Assembly: GCA_020846005.1 (NCBI GenBank)
Contig: JADLEQ010000080.1
Location: forward strand, 36,063-100,062
Source of the DNA: Polyangiaceae bacterium
Lineage (GTDB): Bacteria; Myxococcota_A; Polyangia; Polyangiales; Polyangiaceae
Length of the DNA: 64,000 nt
Reading direction: 5' to 3'
Made by a program: the position numbers and the translations under genes. The notes below the pieces were generated by a model. That model was not told the origin of the DNA, made no database searches, and saw only the letters and a program-made list of their open reading frames with translations. Of the stretch, positions 23,771-32,961 are shown piece by piece; positions within the stretch are counted from its first letter, which is position 1; every line of letters starts with the position of its first letter.

Positions 23771-26700
23771 ATGCACGACATCCTGAAGCGGGCACGACTC
23801 CTGGGTGCTGCGAGCGCGCTCGCGATGGCGTTCGCTGCGGCTTGCGCGAGCGGGGGCGACGAAGGCGGCGGGGGCGGCGGGACAGCCGCGCGCGACGCAG
23901 GGCGCGACGCCCCCGGCGGCTCGGACGGCGGGGGCAGCGGCGGCACCGCTGCGACCGGAGGCGCGGGCGGAACGGCAGGATCCGGTGGCGGCGCGGGGAG
24001 CGGCGGCGCGAGCGGCGGGGGCGCCTCGGGAGCCTCGGGCGCGGCGGGCGAAGACGCCGGCGCCGACGCGGACGCCGACGCGGACACCGACGCCGACGCC
24101 GCGGACGGCGACGGGGGGCTCGAGTGCCAGTACATCATCGAGGTCTGCAACGGCCTCGACGACAACTGCAACGGCAGCATCGACGAGAGCGACCCGGGCG
24201 CGGGCGCCGCCTGCGCGGTGCCGGGCGCGCTCGGCGTGTGCGGGACGGGCGAGACCGCGTGCATCTTCGGCGCGTTGACGTGTGTCCCGCAGATCGCACC
24301 GGGCGCCGAGCAGTGCAACTCTCTCGACGACGACTGCGACGGCCAGACGGACGAGGGCAACCCCGGCGGGAACCAGTCGTGCAACACGGGGCTCGACGGC
24401 GTCTGCGCCGCGGGCACGACGGCCTGCGCGGCCGGCGCGATCGTCTGCAACCAGAACGTGCAAGGCGGCGCCGAGGTGTGCAACGGCCTCGACGACGACT
24501 GCGACGGCGTGCCGGACGACGGCTTCGCCGGCGCCGGCGAGCCGTGCATCGTCACGAGCCAGGTGCCGAACACGCCGTGCGCCAGCGGCCTCACCAACTG
24601 CCTCGGGGGCCAGAACAACTGCACGCAGACGGTCTTCCCCGACGTGGAGACGTGCGACACGATCGACAACGACTGCAACGGCACGATCGACGACCCGAGC
24701 GTCCTCGACAACAAGCCGTGCACCACCGCGCTCCCCGGGGTCTGCGCCCCCGGCACGACGGACTGCTCGGGCGGTGTGTCGACCTGCGTGCCGAACGTGG
24801 CGCCCGGCGCGCAGCTCGAGACGTGTAACGCGGTGGACGACGACTGCAACGGCACGCTGGACGACGTGGCGAACATCGCGCTCGAGTGCGGCTCGAAGCT
24901 GCCGCTCGCGTCGAACGTCGCGGGCTGGCAGTGCACCACGGGGTACTGCCAGGTCGCGAGCTGCGCCGCGGGCTACGCCGACTGCGACGGTCAGCCCGGG
25001 AACGGGTGCGAGGTGAACACCGCGGCGAGCCCGGTCCACTGCGGCGCCTGTGGCAACCTGTGCAGCGCGACCAACGGGAGCCCCGTCTGTTCCTCGGGCG
25101 TGTGCGCCATCGTCTGCAACACGGGGTGGGGCAACTGCGACGGCGACGCCTCGAACGGCTGCGAGCTCGCGCTCGCCTCGGACGTCGCCAACTGCGGCGC
25201 CTGCGGCAACACCTGCAGCGCGTCCGCAGGGACACCTTCTTGCAGCGGCGGGGTGTGCGGCATCGCCTGCGACCCGGGCTTCGGCAACTGCGACGGCTTC
25301 GCGCCGAACGGCTGCGAGACGAACCTGCTGACGACGGTCGCCCACTGCAGCGGCTGCGGGGCGGCCTGCAACAGCACCAACGGCACCCCGGCGTGCGCAG
25401 GCGGCACCTGCGCGATCTCCTGTAACCTCGGCTACGGAGACTGCGACGGCAGCGCGGCGACCGGCTGCGAGACGAACGTCGCCTCGACGACCTCGCACTG
25501 CGGCGCCTGCGGCAACGCCTGCAGCGCGAACAACGGCACCCCGTCGTGCACCGGCGGGCTCTGCGGCATCGCGTGCACGACCGGCTTCGGCAACTGCGAC
25601 GCCGACATCACCACCGGGTGCGAGACGAACGTCAACGTGAGCACGGCGCACTGCGGGGGGTGCGGGATCGCCTGCAATTCCACGAACGGGACGCCGTCCT
25701 GCGCCTCGGGCTCGTGCGCCATCACCTGCACCCCCGGGTTCGCGAACTGCGACGGCAGCGCGGTCAACGGCTGCGAGACGAACCTCTCCAGCGTGACGAG
25801 CTGCGGCGTCTGCGGGACGGTCTGCAGCACCGTGAACGGCATCCCGGGGTGCGACGGCACGGCCTGCACGATCGCGTGCAACCCGGGGTGGGGTAACTGC
25901 AACGGGAACCTCGCCGATGGCTGCGAGACGAACCTCGGGACGACCTCCAACTGCGGCATCTGCGGGAACGTCTGCAACTCCTCCGGCGGCACGCCCACCT
26001 GCTCCGGCGGAGTCTGCAGCGGCATCACGTGCAACCCCGGCTTCGCCAACTGCGATGGCAACGACGCGAACGGCTGTGAGACGAACACGTACACGGTGAC
26101 GAACTGCGGCGCCTGCGGCACCGCGTGCAGCTCCGCGAACGGCACGCCGAGCTGCCCCTCCGGGAGCTGCAACATCGCCTGCACGCCGGGCTTCGCCAAC
26201 TGCAACGGCAACGTCGCGGACGGCTGCGAGGTCGCGCTGGGCAACGACACCACCAACTGCGGCGCCTGCGGGAACGTCTGTAACGCGACGAACGGCACCG
26301 CGACCTGCTCGTCGGGGACCTGCGGCGTGACCTGCAGCGCGGGCTTCGCGAACTGCGACGCCAACCCCTCCAACGGCTGCGAGACCTCGACGACGACGAC
26401 CTCCAACTGCGGCGCGTGCGGGAACGCCTGCAGCACCGTGAACTCGACGCCGTCGTGCAGCGGCGGAGCATGTCAACTGGCCTGCACCTCCGGATGGGCC
26501 AGCTGCGACGGCAACGTCGCCAACGGCTGCGAGACCAACATCGCGACCGGCGTGTCGAACTGCGGCGCCTGCGGCAACACCTGCAGCTCCACGAACGGCA
26601 CCCCGTCCTGTGCGGCCGGCGCGTGCTCGATCGCGTGTTCGGGAGGTTACGCGAACTGCAACGGGAACGTCGCCGACGGCTGCGAGACGAACCTGGCGAC

Positions 26701-29700
26701 GACCGCCAACTGCGGCGCCTGCGGCAACACCTGCAGCACCACGAACGGGACGCCGGCGTGTGTCAGCGGCGCGTGCCAGATCGCCTGCTCCCCCGGCTGG
26801 GGCGACTGCGACGGCAACGTCGCCAACGGCTGCGAGACGAACCTCACGACGACGACGAACTGCGGGACCTGCGGGACCGCGTGCTCCACGACGAACGGCA
26901 CGCCATCCTGCACGGCCGGCGCCTGCACGATCTCCTGCACGGCGGGCTGGGGCAACTGCGACGGCAACGCCGCCAACGGCTGCGAGACGAACCTCAACCT
27001 GCCCGGGAGCTGCGGGAGCTGCGGGACGGTGTGCAACTCGACGAACGGCACGGCCACCTGCTCCGGGGGCCTGTGCGGCATCACCTGCTCCGCGGGCTTC
27101 GGCAATTGCGACGGCAACCTCTCCAACGGCTGCGAGGTCGATCTCCAGACGAACACCACCCACTGCGGCGCGTGCAACGGCACGTGCAGCTCGAGCAACG
27201 GGACCCCATTCTGCAGCGCCGGGAGCTGCGGCATCACCTGCACTGCCGGGTTCGGCAACTGCGACTCCAACGTCGCGAACGGCTGTGAGGTGAACCTGAA
27301 CACCAGCACGGCGAGCTGCGGCGCGTGCGGCACCGCCTGCAATACGACGAACGGCGTCGCCTCGTGCACCGGCGGCGCGTGCGGGATCGCGTGCAACTCG
27401 GGCTATGGCAACTGCGACGGCAACGCGTCCAACGGCTGCGAGGTGACGCTGGGGACCTCGACCTCCCACTGCGGCGGGTGCGGCAGCGCGTGCAGCACCA
27501 ACAACGGCACGCCGTCGTGCTCGGGCGGGAACTGCTCGATCGCGTGCTCGTCCGGCTACGGTGACTGCGACGGGAACGTCGGCAACGGCTGCGAGACGCA
27601 GACGAGCGCGAGCACCTCGCACTGCGGCGGGTGCGGCAGCGCGTGCAGCACCAACAACGGCACGCCGTCGTGCGTCAGCGGAAGCTGCAGCATCGCTTGC
27701 TCCTCGGGGTGGGGCAACTGCGACGCCAACGTGGCGAACGGCTGCGAGACGTCGACGGCGTCGAGCGCGACGCACTGCGGCGCCTGCGGCACCGTGTGCA
27801 GCTCCAACCACGGCACGCCCTCGTGCTCGGGGGGGGCGTGTCAGATCGCCTGCAGCGCCGGCTGGGGCAACTGCGACGGCAACGTGAGCAACGGCTGCGA
27901 GACGGACGTCACCACCACCAGCAACTGCGGCACGTGCGGCAACGTGTGCAGCTCCGCGGGCGGGACGCCCCAGTGCAGCGGCGGCGTGTGTAGCGGCATC
28001 ACGTGCAACCCCGGGGTCGGCAACTGCGACGGCAACACCGCGAACGGGTGCGAGACGAACCTCACGACGACGACCAACTGCGGGGCGTGCGGCAACGCGT
28101 GCAGCGCCAACAACGGCACGCCGTCGTGCGTCAGCGGCGCCTGCCAGATCGCGTGCGCCGGCGGCTGGGGCAACTGCGACGGAGACGTGAGCAACGGCTG
28201 CGAGACGAACCTCGCCACGACCTCGAACTGCGGGACGTGCGCCAACGCCTGCAGCACGAACAACGGGACGCCTTCGTGCGTGGCGGGCGCCTGCACCATC
28301 GCGTGCTCCGCCGGGTACGGCAACTGCGACGGCAGCGTGACGAACGGGTGCGAGACGGCGACCAGCGCCAACACCTCAGCCTGCGGGTCGTGTGGCAACG
28401 TCTGCGACGACACGAACGGCAGCGCCACCTGCTCCGGCGGCGTGTGCGGCATCGTGTGCGACTCGGGCTACGGCAACTGCGACGGCAACGCCAGCAACGG
28501 ATGCGAGACGATCACCAGCAACAACCCCCTCGCCTGCGGTGGCTGCGGCACCGTCTGCAACTCGACCAACGGCACGGCGACCTGCTCGGGCGGCGTCTGC
28601 GGCATCGTCTGCAGCTCGGGGTGGGGCAACTGCGACGGCAACGCCGCCAACGGCTGCGAGACGAACCTCAACACGAACACGACGCACTGCGGGGGATGCA
28701 ACGCCGGGTGCAGCGCGAACAACGGGACGCCGACGTGCTCGGGCGGCGCGTGCTCCATCGCGTGCAACAGCGGCTTCGGGAATTGTGACGGCAACATCGG
28801 CAACGGCTGCGAGACCAACACCGACTCCAACGTCTCGCACTGCGGCGCCTGCAGCGCCGCCTGCAGCTCCACCAACGGCACGGCCTCCTGCGCCGCGGGC
28901 TCCTGCGCCATCTCCTGCACGAGCGGCTTCTCCAACTGCGACGGCAACGTCGCGAACGGCTGCGAGGTGAACCTCAACACGGACCCGCTGCACTGCGGCT
29001 CGTGCCCGAACGCGTGCAACACGACCAACGGCAGCGCGAGCTGCGCCGCGGGGGTGTGCGGGATCAGCTGCGACGCGAACTACGGGAACTGTGACGGCCT
29101 GGTGTCGAACGGCTGCGAGACGAACCTCACCAACACCGTCACCGACTGCGGCGGGTGCGACAACGACTGCAACTCCCCGCTCCCCCCCAACGTGTCGGTG
29201 GCGCAGTGCAGCAGCAGCTCCTGCGCGGTCGGGACGTGCCAGTCCGGCTACTTCAACGCCAACGGCACCTGGCTGGACGGCTGTGAGTGTGCGGACGAAG
29301 GCGCGGCGAACACCTGCGGCTCGGCGCAGACCCTGGGGACGATCGGCGTGGACGCGACCCCGCTCAACAAGGCGGGCTCGCTCGTGGGCTCCACGGACAC
29401 CGACTGGTTCACCGTCACGTTCACGACGATGGCGTCGTGTGCGGTCAACCCCCGGATTCAGCTCAACGCGGGCGGGAACCCGGTCTCGATGCGCGTGTAC
29501 ACGAACTGCTCGTCCGCCACGGTCGCGTGCGGCGCCAGCAACTCGGGGGCCCTCATCTCCGACTGGCAGTTCAACTACAGCGGGGCGTGCGGCGACAAGC
29601 TCGCGGCGGATCCCGTCCCGGACAACGGGTCGTTCTTCCAGCTCGCCACGACGTACTATGTCAAGGTCGAGGCCACCGCGAGCACCTCGGCGTGCCTCGG

Positions 29701-29725
29701 CTACACGCTGACGCTCTCCAACTGA
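23771..29725 (+). CDS. Giant Cys-rich repeat lipoprotein with MopE-like motifs
   Basis: 1984 residues. The signal ends near FAAACASGG (probable lipoprotein), then a Gly/Ala/Asp-rich linker runs to about residue 118. Next come five MopE-like putative metal-binding motifs of the type EVCNGLDDNCNGSIDE (about 120-375). About 28 units of roughly 45 residues follow (about 400-1830). Each unit reads like GNCDGNxxNGCETN-x(6-10)-CGACGxxC-x(10)-C-x(4)-C-x(3)-C, with about six Cys and an Asn/Asp-rich turn. The C-terminal 150 residues resemble a PPC beta-sandwich domain. It is probably a long disulfide-bonded, metal-stabilised fibre at the cell surface; relatives in myxobacteria are often mis-named. The repeats are similar at DNA level, so copy number may vary. 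Confidence 0.88.
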   Translation: MHDILKRARLLGAASALAMAFAAACASGGDEGGGGGGTAARDAGRDAPGGSDGGGSGGTAATGGAGGTAGSGGGAGSGGASGGGASGASGAAGEDAGADADADADTDADAADGDGGLECQYIIEVCNGLDDNCNGSIDESDPGAGAACAVPGALGVCGTGETACIFGALTCVPQIAPGAEQCNSLDDDCDGQTDEGNPGGNQSCNTGLDGVCAAGTTACAAGAIVCNQNVQGGAEVCNGLDDDCDGVPDDGFAGAGEPCIVTSQVPNTPCASGLTNCLGGQNNCTQTVFPDVETCDTIDNDCNGTIDDPSVLDNKPCTTALPGVCAPGTTDCSGGVSTCVPNVAPGAQLETCNAVDDDCNGTLDDVANIALECGSKLPLASNVAGWQCTTGYCQVASCAAGYADCDGQPGNGCEVNTAASPVHCGACGNLCSATNGSPVCSSGVCAIVCNTGWGNCDGDASNGCELALASDVANCGACGNTCSASAGTPSCSGGVCGIACDPGFGNCDGFAPNGCETNLLTTVAHCSGCGAACNSTNGTPACAGGTCAISCNLGYGDCDGSAATGCETNVASTTSHCGACGNACSANNGTPSCTGGLCGIACTTGFGNCDADITTGCETNVNVSTAHCGGCGIACNSTNGTPSCASGSCAITCTPGFANCDGSAVNGCETNLSSVTSCGVCGTVCSTVNGIPGCDGTACTIACNPGWGNCNGNLADGCETNLGTTSNCGICGNVCNSSGGTPTCSGGVCSGITCNPGFANCDGNDANGCETNTYTVTNCGACGTACSSANGTPSCPSGSCNIACTPGFANCNGNVADGCEVALGNDTTNCGACGNVCNATNGTATCSSGTCGVTCSAGFANCDANPSNGCETSTTTTSNCGACGNACSTVNSTPSCSGGACQLACTSGWASCDGNVANGCETNIATGVSNCGACGNTCSSTNGTPSCAAGACSIACSGGYANCNGNVADGCETNLATTANCGACGNTCSTTNGTPACVSGACQIACSPGWGDCDGNVANGCETNLTTTTNCGTCGTACSTTNGTPSCTAGACTISCTAGWGNCDGNAANGCETNLNLPGSCGSCGTVCNSTNGTATCSGGLCGITCSAGFGNCDGNLSNGCEVDLQTNTTHCGACNGTCSSSNGTPFCSAGSCGITCTAGFGNCDSNVANGCEVNLNTSTASCGACGTACNTTNGVASCTGGACGIACNSGYGNCDGNASNGCEVTLGTSTSHCGGCGSACSTNNGTPSCSGGNCSIACSSGYGDCDGNVGNGCETQTSASTSHCGGCGSACSTNNGTPSCVSGSCSIACSSGWGNCDANVANGCETSTASSATHCGACGTVCSSNHGTPSCSGGACQIACSAGWGNCDGNVSNGCETDVTTTSNCGTCGNVCSSAGGTPQCSGGVCSGITCNPGVGNCDGNTANGCETNLTTTTNCGACGNACSANNGTPSCVSGACQIACAGGWGNCDGDVSNGCETNLATTSNCGTCANACSTNNGTPSCVAGACTIACSAGYGNCDGSVTNGCETATSANTSACGSCGNVCDDTNGSATCSGGVCGIVCDSGYGNCDGNASNGCETITSNNPLACGGCGTVCNSTNGTATCSGGVCGIVCSSGWGNCDGNAANGCETNLNTNTTHCGGCNAGCSANNGTPTCSGGACSIACNSGFGNCDGNIGNGCETNTDSNVSHCGACSAACSSTNGTASCAAGSCAISCTSGFSNCDGNVANGCEVNLNTDPLHCGSCPNACNTTNGSASCAAGVCGISCDANYGNCDGLVSNGCETNLTNTVTDCGGCDNDCNSPLPPNVSVAQCSSSSCAVGTCQSGYFNANGTWLDGCECADEGAANTCGSAQTLGTIGVDATPLNKAGSLVGSTDTDWFTVTFTTMASCAVNPRIQLNAGGNPVSMRVYTNCSSATVACGASNSGALISDWQFNYSGACGDKLAADPVPDNGSFFQLATTYYVKVEATASTSACLGYTLTLSN
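24955..29230 (+). repeat. About 28 degenerate 135-140-base coding repeats
   Basis: DNA-level repeats encoding the Cys-rich modules of the giant lipoprotein. Units share GGCAACTGCGACGGCAACG and AACGGCTGCGAGACGAACCT-like blocks. They differ enough to be old duplications with some recent exchange; units near 27450 and 27600 are especially alike. Confidence 0.85.
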
Positions 29726-29845
29726 GGCGCGCGAGACGGCGCCCGGGTCGCTCCGGGCCGACGATCGGTGCTAGGCGTGTGCGCGCCACGCGGCGACGGG
29801 CGACCTCGCGGCGCCCGCCGGCCCGCCACGAAGGAGCCCCACGCC

Positions 29846-30739
29846 ATGATCTCCGAGCTGTTCGACGACTCCCGCTGGCGCGCCGTCGCGGGGTTCGATT
29901 TCACCGACATCACCTACCACCGCGCCGTCGATCTCGGGGCCGTGCGGATCGCCTTCGCGCGCCCCGAGGTGCGCAACGCCTTCCGCCCGCACACCGTGGA
30001 TGAACTCTACCGCGCGCTCGACCACGCCCGGCAGTGGAGCGACGTGGGGTGCGTGCTGCTGACGGGTAACGGGCCGTCGCCGAAGGACGGCGGCTGGGCG
30101 TTCTGCTCGGGCGGTGATCAGCGAATCCGTGGGGCGGACGGCTACCGGTACGAGACGGCCAGCGGTGCGCTCGATCCCGCCGCGCTCGGGCGCCTCCACA
30201 TCCTCGAGGTGCAGCGCCTGATCCGGTTCATGCCCAAGGTCGTGATCGCGGTGGTGCCCGGCTGGGCCGTGGGGGGCGGGCACAGCCTGCACGTGGTCTG
30301 TGATCTCACGCTCGCGAGCCGCGAGCACGCACGCTTCAAGCAGACGGACCCCGACGTGGCGAGCTTCGACTCCGGCTACGGGTCCGCGTATCTCGCCAGG
30401 ATGGTGGGGCAGAAGCGCGCCCGGGAGATCTTCTTCCTCGGGCGCGCCTACGGCGCGGACGAGGCGGTCGCGATGGGCATGGCGAACCTCGCGGTGCCGC
30501 ACGCCGAGCTCGAACGCACCGCGCTCGAGTGGAGCCGGGAGATCCTCTCGAAGAGCCCGACGGCGATGCGAATGCTCAAGTTCGGGTTCAACTTGGTGGA
30601 CGACGGCCTCGTCGGCCAGCAGCTCTTCGCGGGGGAGGCGACCCGCCTGGCGTACGGGACGGAGGAGGCGCGCGAGGGCCGAGACGCCTTCCTGGAGAAG
30701 CGCCCCCGCGACTTCTCCAGGTTCCCCTGGCACTACTGA
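29846..30739 (+). CDS. menB: 1,4-dihydroxy-2-naphthoyl-CoA synthase
   Basis: 297 residues of the crotonase fold. AFRPHTVDELYRALDHARQW and FCSGGDQRIRG are MenB signatures. VPGWAVGGGHSLHVVCDLTL forms the oxyanion region, and DPDVASFDSGYGSAYLARMV carries the MenB-specific Asp/Ser segment. FFLGRAYGADEAVAMGMANL and KSPTAMRMLKFGFN follow, as in known MenB. It closes the second ring of menaquinone from o-succinylbenzoyl-CoA in the cytoplasm. The ATG 29846 has a clear AAGGAG site nine bases upstream. No other men gene is in view, so the pathway is dispersed in this genome. Confidence 0.95.
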   Translation: MISELFDDSRWRAVAGFDFTDITYHRAVDLGAVRIAFARPEVRNAFRPHTVDELYRALDHARQWSDVGCVLLTGNGPSPKDGGWAFCSGGDQRIRGADGYRYETASGALDPAALGRLHILEVQRLIRFMPKVVIAVVPGWAVGGGHSLHVVCDLTLASREHARFKQTDPDVASFDSGYGSAYLARMVGQKRAREIFFLGRAYGADEAVAMGMANLAVPHAELERTALEWSREILSKSPTAMRMLKFGFNLVDDGLVGQQLFAGEATRLAYGTEEAREGRDAFLEKRPRDFSRFPWHY

Positions 30740-30801
30740 GGCGGGGCCGGCGGTGGCGGAGCGCTTGGCGGGACGGCGGTGGCTCGGCTAGAAGGAGCCC
30801 G

Positions 30802-31854
30802 ATGTCACGCCTCTGGATGCTGTGTGGGTTCGTCGTCGTGGCCGCGCTCGGCGCCTGCGAGGAGAAGCCGAAGTCGGAGCCCAAACGCGCGGAGGATGCC
30901 GGCCCGGAGAAGCCGGCGATCGATCCGGCCGTCGCGAAGGCGATGGCGGCCGCGGAGAAGGCGGGGCAGGCGGCGGGCGGCGACGGGGCCGGCCCGCCGG
31001 AGACGGGCGTCTTCGGGCCCGGGCTCGCCGACAAGGAGCTGCCGCGCGGGTCCGCGGCGAAGGTCACGCTGGGGAACGCCGGAGCCGCGCCCAAGGTGCG
31101 CCTGGTCGCGCCCGCGCCCGGCACCAAGGCGACCTTCGCGTTCGAGATCTCGCGCAAGCTGCGCGGTGCGGCGCAGCCGCCGTTCGAGCTGACGCTCTCG
31201 CTCGAGCTGCCGAAACCCAAAGCCGACGCCCCCGCCACCCCGCTGCTCGCCGGCGTGCTCGGGATCGCGAAGGCGGCGTGGCCGGCCGCTGGCGTTCCCA
31301 AGGAGGAGGCCGCGAAGGTCGCCAAGCTGAAGGGGAGCCGGGTGGCGTTCGGCCTGGGCGCGACCGGTGGCCTCGGAGAGCCGCGGACGGAGCTCTCGAA
31401 GGAGGCGGCGCCCGAGCTGATCGAGGTCGCCGCGCACCTGGGGGAGCTGTTCGGAGACTTCCTGCTGCCGTTTCCTGCCGAGCCAGTCGGGGTCGGCGGG
31501 TACTGGATGGCGACGACACGCGAGTCGGTGTCGGGCGTGGAGGTGCTGTCGTTTCGGATGATCAAGGTGCGGGCGCTCCGCGAGGGAGCGGCCGAGCTCG
31601 AGGTGAGCGGAAAGCGGTACGCGGTCGGGCCACGCTTCGACGCCGGGGACGTCCCCAAGGAGCTCGGGGAGCTGTCGCTCGAGCAGCTCCAGGCGCAGTC
31701 CCAGGGTGAGGTGGTCGTCTCGACGACCACGGGCCTCCCGGCGTCCGGGACGACCACGCAGGTGTTCATCGCCGTGCTCTCGGCGTCCGGCGCGCCGGGC
31801 AAGCAGCTCGCGCCGATCCAGCTACAGACGACCGGCGTCCTCCGGGCGCCCTGA
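30802..31854 (+). CDS. Lipoprotein of unknown function
   Basis: 350 residues. The N-terminus MSRLWMLCGFVVVAALGACE is a clear signal with lipobox (ALGAC, Cys19). A charged, Ala/Lys/Pro-rich segment (20-75) precedes a globular, beta-rich domain with repeated Val/Thr strands and few Cys. No catalytic motif is visible. The start is supported by GAAGGAG directly upstream. It lies 62 bases downstream of menB on the same strand and could share its transcript, but I see no functional link. Confidence 0.8.
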   Translation: MSRLWMLCGFVVVAALGACEEKPKSEPKRAEDAGPEKPAIDPAVAKAMAAAEKAGQAAGGDGAGPPETGVFGPGLADKELPRGSAAKVTLGNAGAAPKVRLVAPAPGTKATFAFEISRKLRGAAQPPFELTLSLELPKPKADAPATPLLAGVLGIAKAAWPAAGVPKEEAAKVAKLKGSRVAFGLGATGGLGEPRTELSKEAAPELIEVAAHLGELFGDFLLPFPAEPVGVGGYWMATTRESVSGVEVLSFRMIKVRALREGAAELEVSGKRYAVGPRFDAGDVPKELGELSLEQLQAQSQGEVVVSTTTGLPASGTTTQVFIAVLSASGAPGKQLAPIQLQTTGVLRAP

Positions 31855-31971
31855 CGGCGGCGCCCCGCCCCCGGCGCCAGCGCGCGCCGCGAGAAGTTGA
31901 AGCTGAGCCCGTCGGCGAGTAGAGATGGCGCACCCGGCGGAGCCGGGCCCTGGACAGGAGCCGAACCGACC

Positions 31972-32277
31972 ATGACCTTCGTCGTCACCGAGAACTGCAA
32001 GGGCTGCCGTTTCACCGACTGCGTAGCGGTCTGCCCCGTCGATTGCTTCCACGGCGACGACGAGATGCTCTACATCGACCCGGACGAGTGCATCGACTGC
32101 GGGGCGTGCGTCCCCGAGTGCCCGGTGGAGGCGATCTTCGACGAATCGCAGGTGCCGGAAGAGTACGAGCACTGGAAGAAGATCAACGCGGACAAGGCCT
32201 CCGGCCTGCCGAGCGTGACGCAGAAGACGAGCCCGCTCCCGGGCGCCGAAGAGCGGAAGAAGCAGCTCGGACTCTGA
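31972..32277 (+). CDS. FdxA-type ferredoxin
   Basis: 101 residues, the length of FdxA 7Fe-8S ferredoxins. The N-terminal cluster binding region is ENCKGCRFTDCVAVCPVDCF (Cys9, 12, 17, 21 and 25), and the second is ECIDCGACVPECPVEAIF (Cys40, 43, 46 and 50). The extra Cys12 means either a 3Fe/4Fe or a 4Fe/4Fe pair is possible. It acts as a low-potential electron carrier in the cytoplasm. The start ATG is preceded by GACAGGAG. It stands alone between the lipoprotein gene and a convergent Sua5-type gene, with a hairpin after it. Confidence 0.93.
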   Translation: MTFVVTENCKGCRFTDCVAVCPVDCFHGDDEMLYIDPDECIDCGACVPECPVEAIFDESQVPEEYEHWKKINADKASGLPSVTQKTSPLPGAEERKKQLGL

Positions 32278-32306
32278 CGCATCGCGCGCCCTGCGCGACG
32301 ATTCGA

Positions 32307-32340
32307 GGGCCCGCGGCCCCGGCGCGGACCTCGCGGGCCC
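32307..32340. terminator. Strong hairpin between convergent genes
   Basis: Arms GGGCCCGCG (32307-32315) and CGCGGGCCC (32332-32340) pair perfectly, with a 16-base loop. It sits between the ferredoxin (plus) and the Sua5/YciO-type gene (minus), where a bidirectional terminator is expected. No T-run is present. Confidence 0.55.
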
Positions 32341-32355
32341 GCCGGACTGGGACCC

Positions 32356-32961
32356 TCAGCGGAACGCGGAGACGTCCCCCGCGCCCTCGCGCACGATCCG
32401 GGGCGCCTCGCCGGTGAGGTCGACGACGCTCGTAGGCACGACGCCGCCCGCGCCCGCGTCGAGGACGAGCCCGAGCCCGCGGAAGGTCGCGTCGATCTCG
32501 GCGGGATCCGGGCAAGGATCCTCACCGGGGCGGCTCGCCGTCGTCGAGACGATGGGCCGCCCGAGCGCGCGGACCAGCTCCAGCGCGACCGGGTGAGCCG
32601 GCATGCGGATGCCGACCGTCTTGCGCGCGCTCTGCACGAGCTTGGGGACCTCCCGTGTGGCCTCGACGAGGAAGCAGTACGGGCCGGGGAGGTGTCGCTT
32701 GAGCACGCGAAACACCGCGTCGTGCATCACCGCGTAGCGCGAGACCTCGGCGAGATCCGCGCAGACGAACGCGAGCTGCTGCGTCTTGGGGAGGCCCTTC
32801 AGCGCGTACAGGCGATCGCACGCCTTCTTGTCGAAGAGGTCGCAGCCAAGCCCGTAGACGGTGTCCGTCGGGTAGGCGATGCACTCGCCCCGCTCCAGAG
32901 CCTCGACCGCGCGTTGGATCTTGCGGGGCTCAGGGTGGCGCGGGTTGATCTCGATCAGCAT
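32356..32961 (-). CDS. Sua5/YciO/YrdC/YwlC-family protein (threonylcarbamoyl-AMP synthase type)
   Basis: 201 residues, a single YrdC domain without the extra Sua5 C-terminal domain. IAYPTDTVYGLGCDLFDKKA is the nucleotide-pocket signature, YALKGLPKTQQLAFVCADL is closest to the YciO branch, and GRPIVSTTASRPGEDP is the conserved end of the pocket. TsaC members make threonylcarbamoyl-AMP for tRNA t6A; the function of YciO members is less clear, so I leave the symbol blank. Its start codon overlaps the end of the GH35 gene by seven bases, so the two are probably cotranscribed. Confidence 0.88.
   Translation of the reverse strand: MLIEINPRHPEPRKIQRAVEALERGECIAYPTDTVYGLGCDLFDKKACDRLYALKGLPKTQQLAFVCADLAEVSRYAVMHDAVFRVLKRHLPGPYCFLVEATREVPKLVQSARKTVGIRMPAHPVALELVRALGRPIVSTTASRPGEDPCPDPAEIDATFRGLGLVLDAGAGGVVPTSVVDLTGEAPRIVREGAGDVSAFR

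Noticed and set aside
23705..27811. 1368-codon open frame on the minus strand
   Set aside because: It is antisense to the Cys-rich repeat gene. The plus frame has a signal peptide and conserved motifs; the minus frame is Ala/Arg/Val repeats caused by the base composition.
24955..29230. CRISPR-like regular repeats
   Set aside because: The period is about 137 bases, the whole is in one reading frame and encodes Cys modules; there are no unique spacers between short identical repeats.
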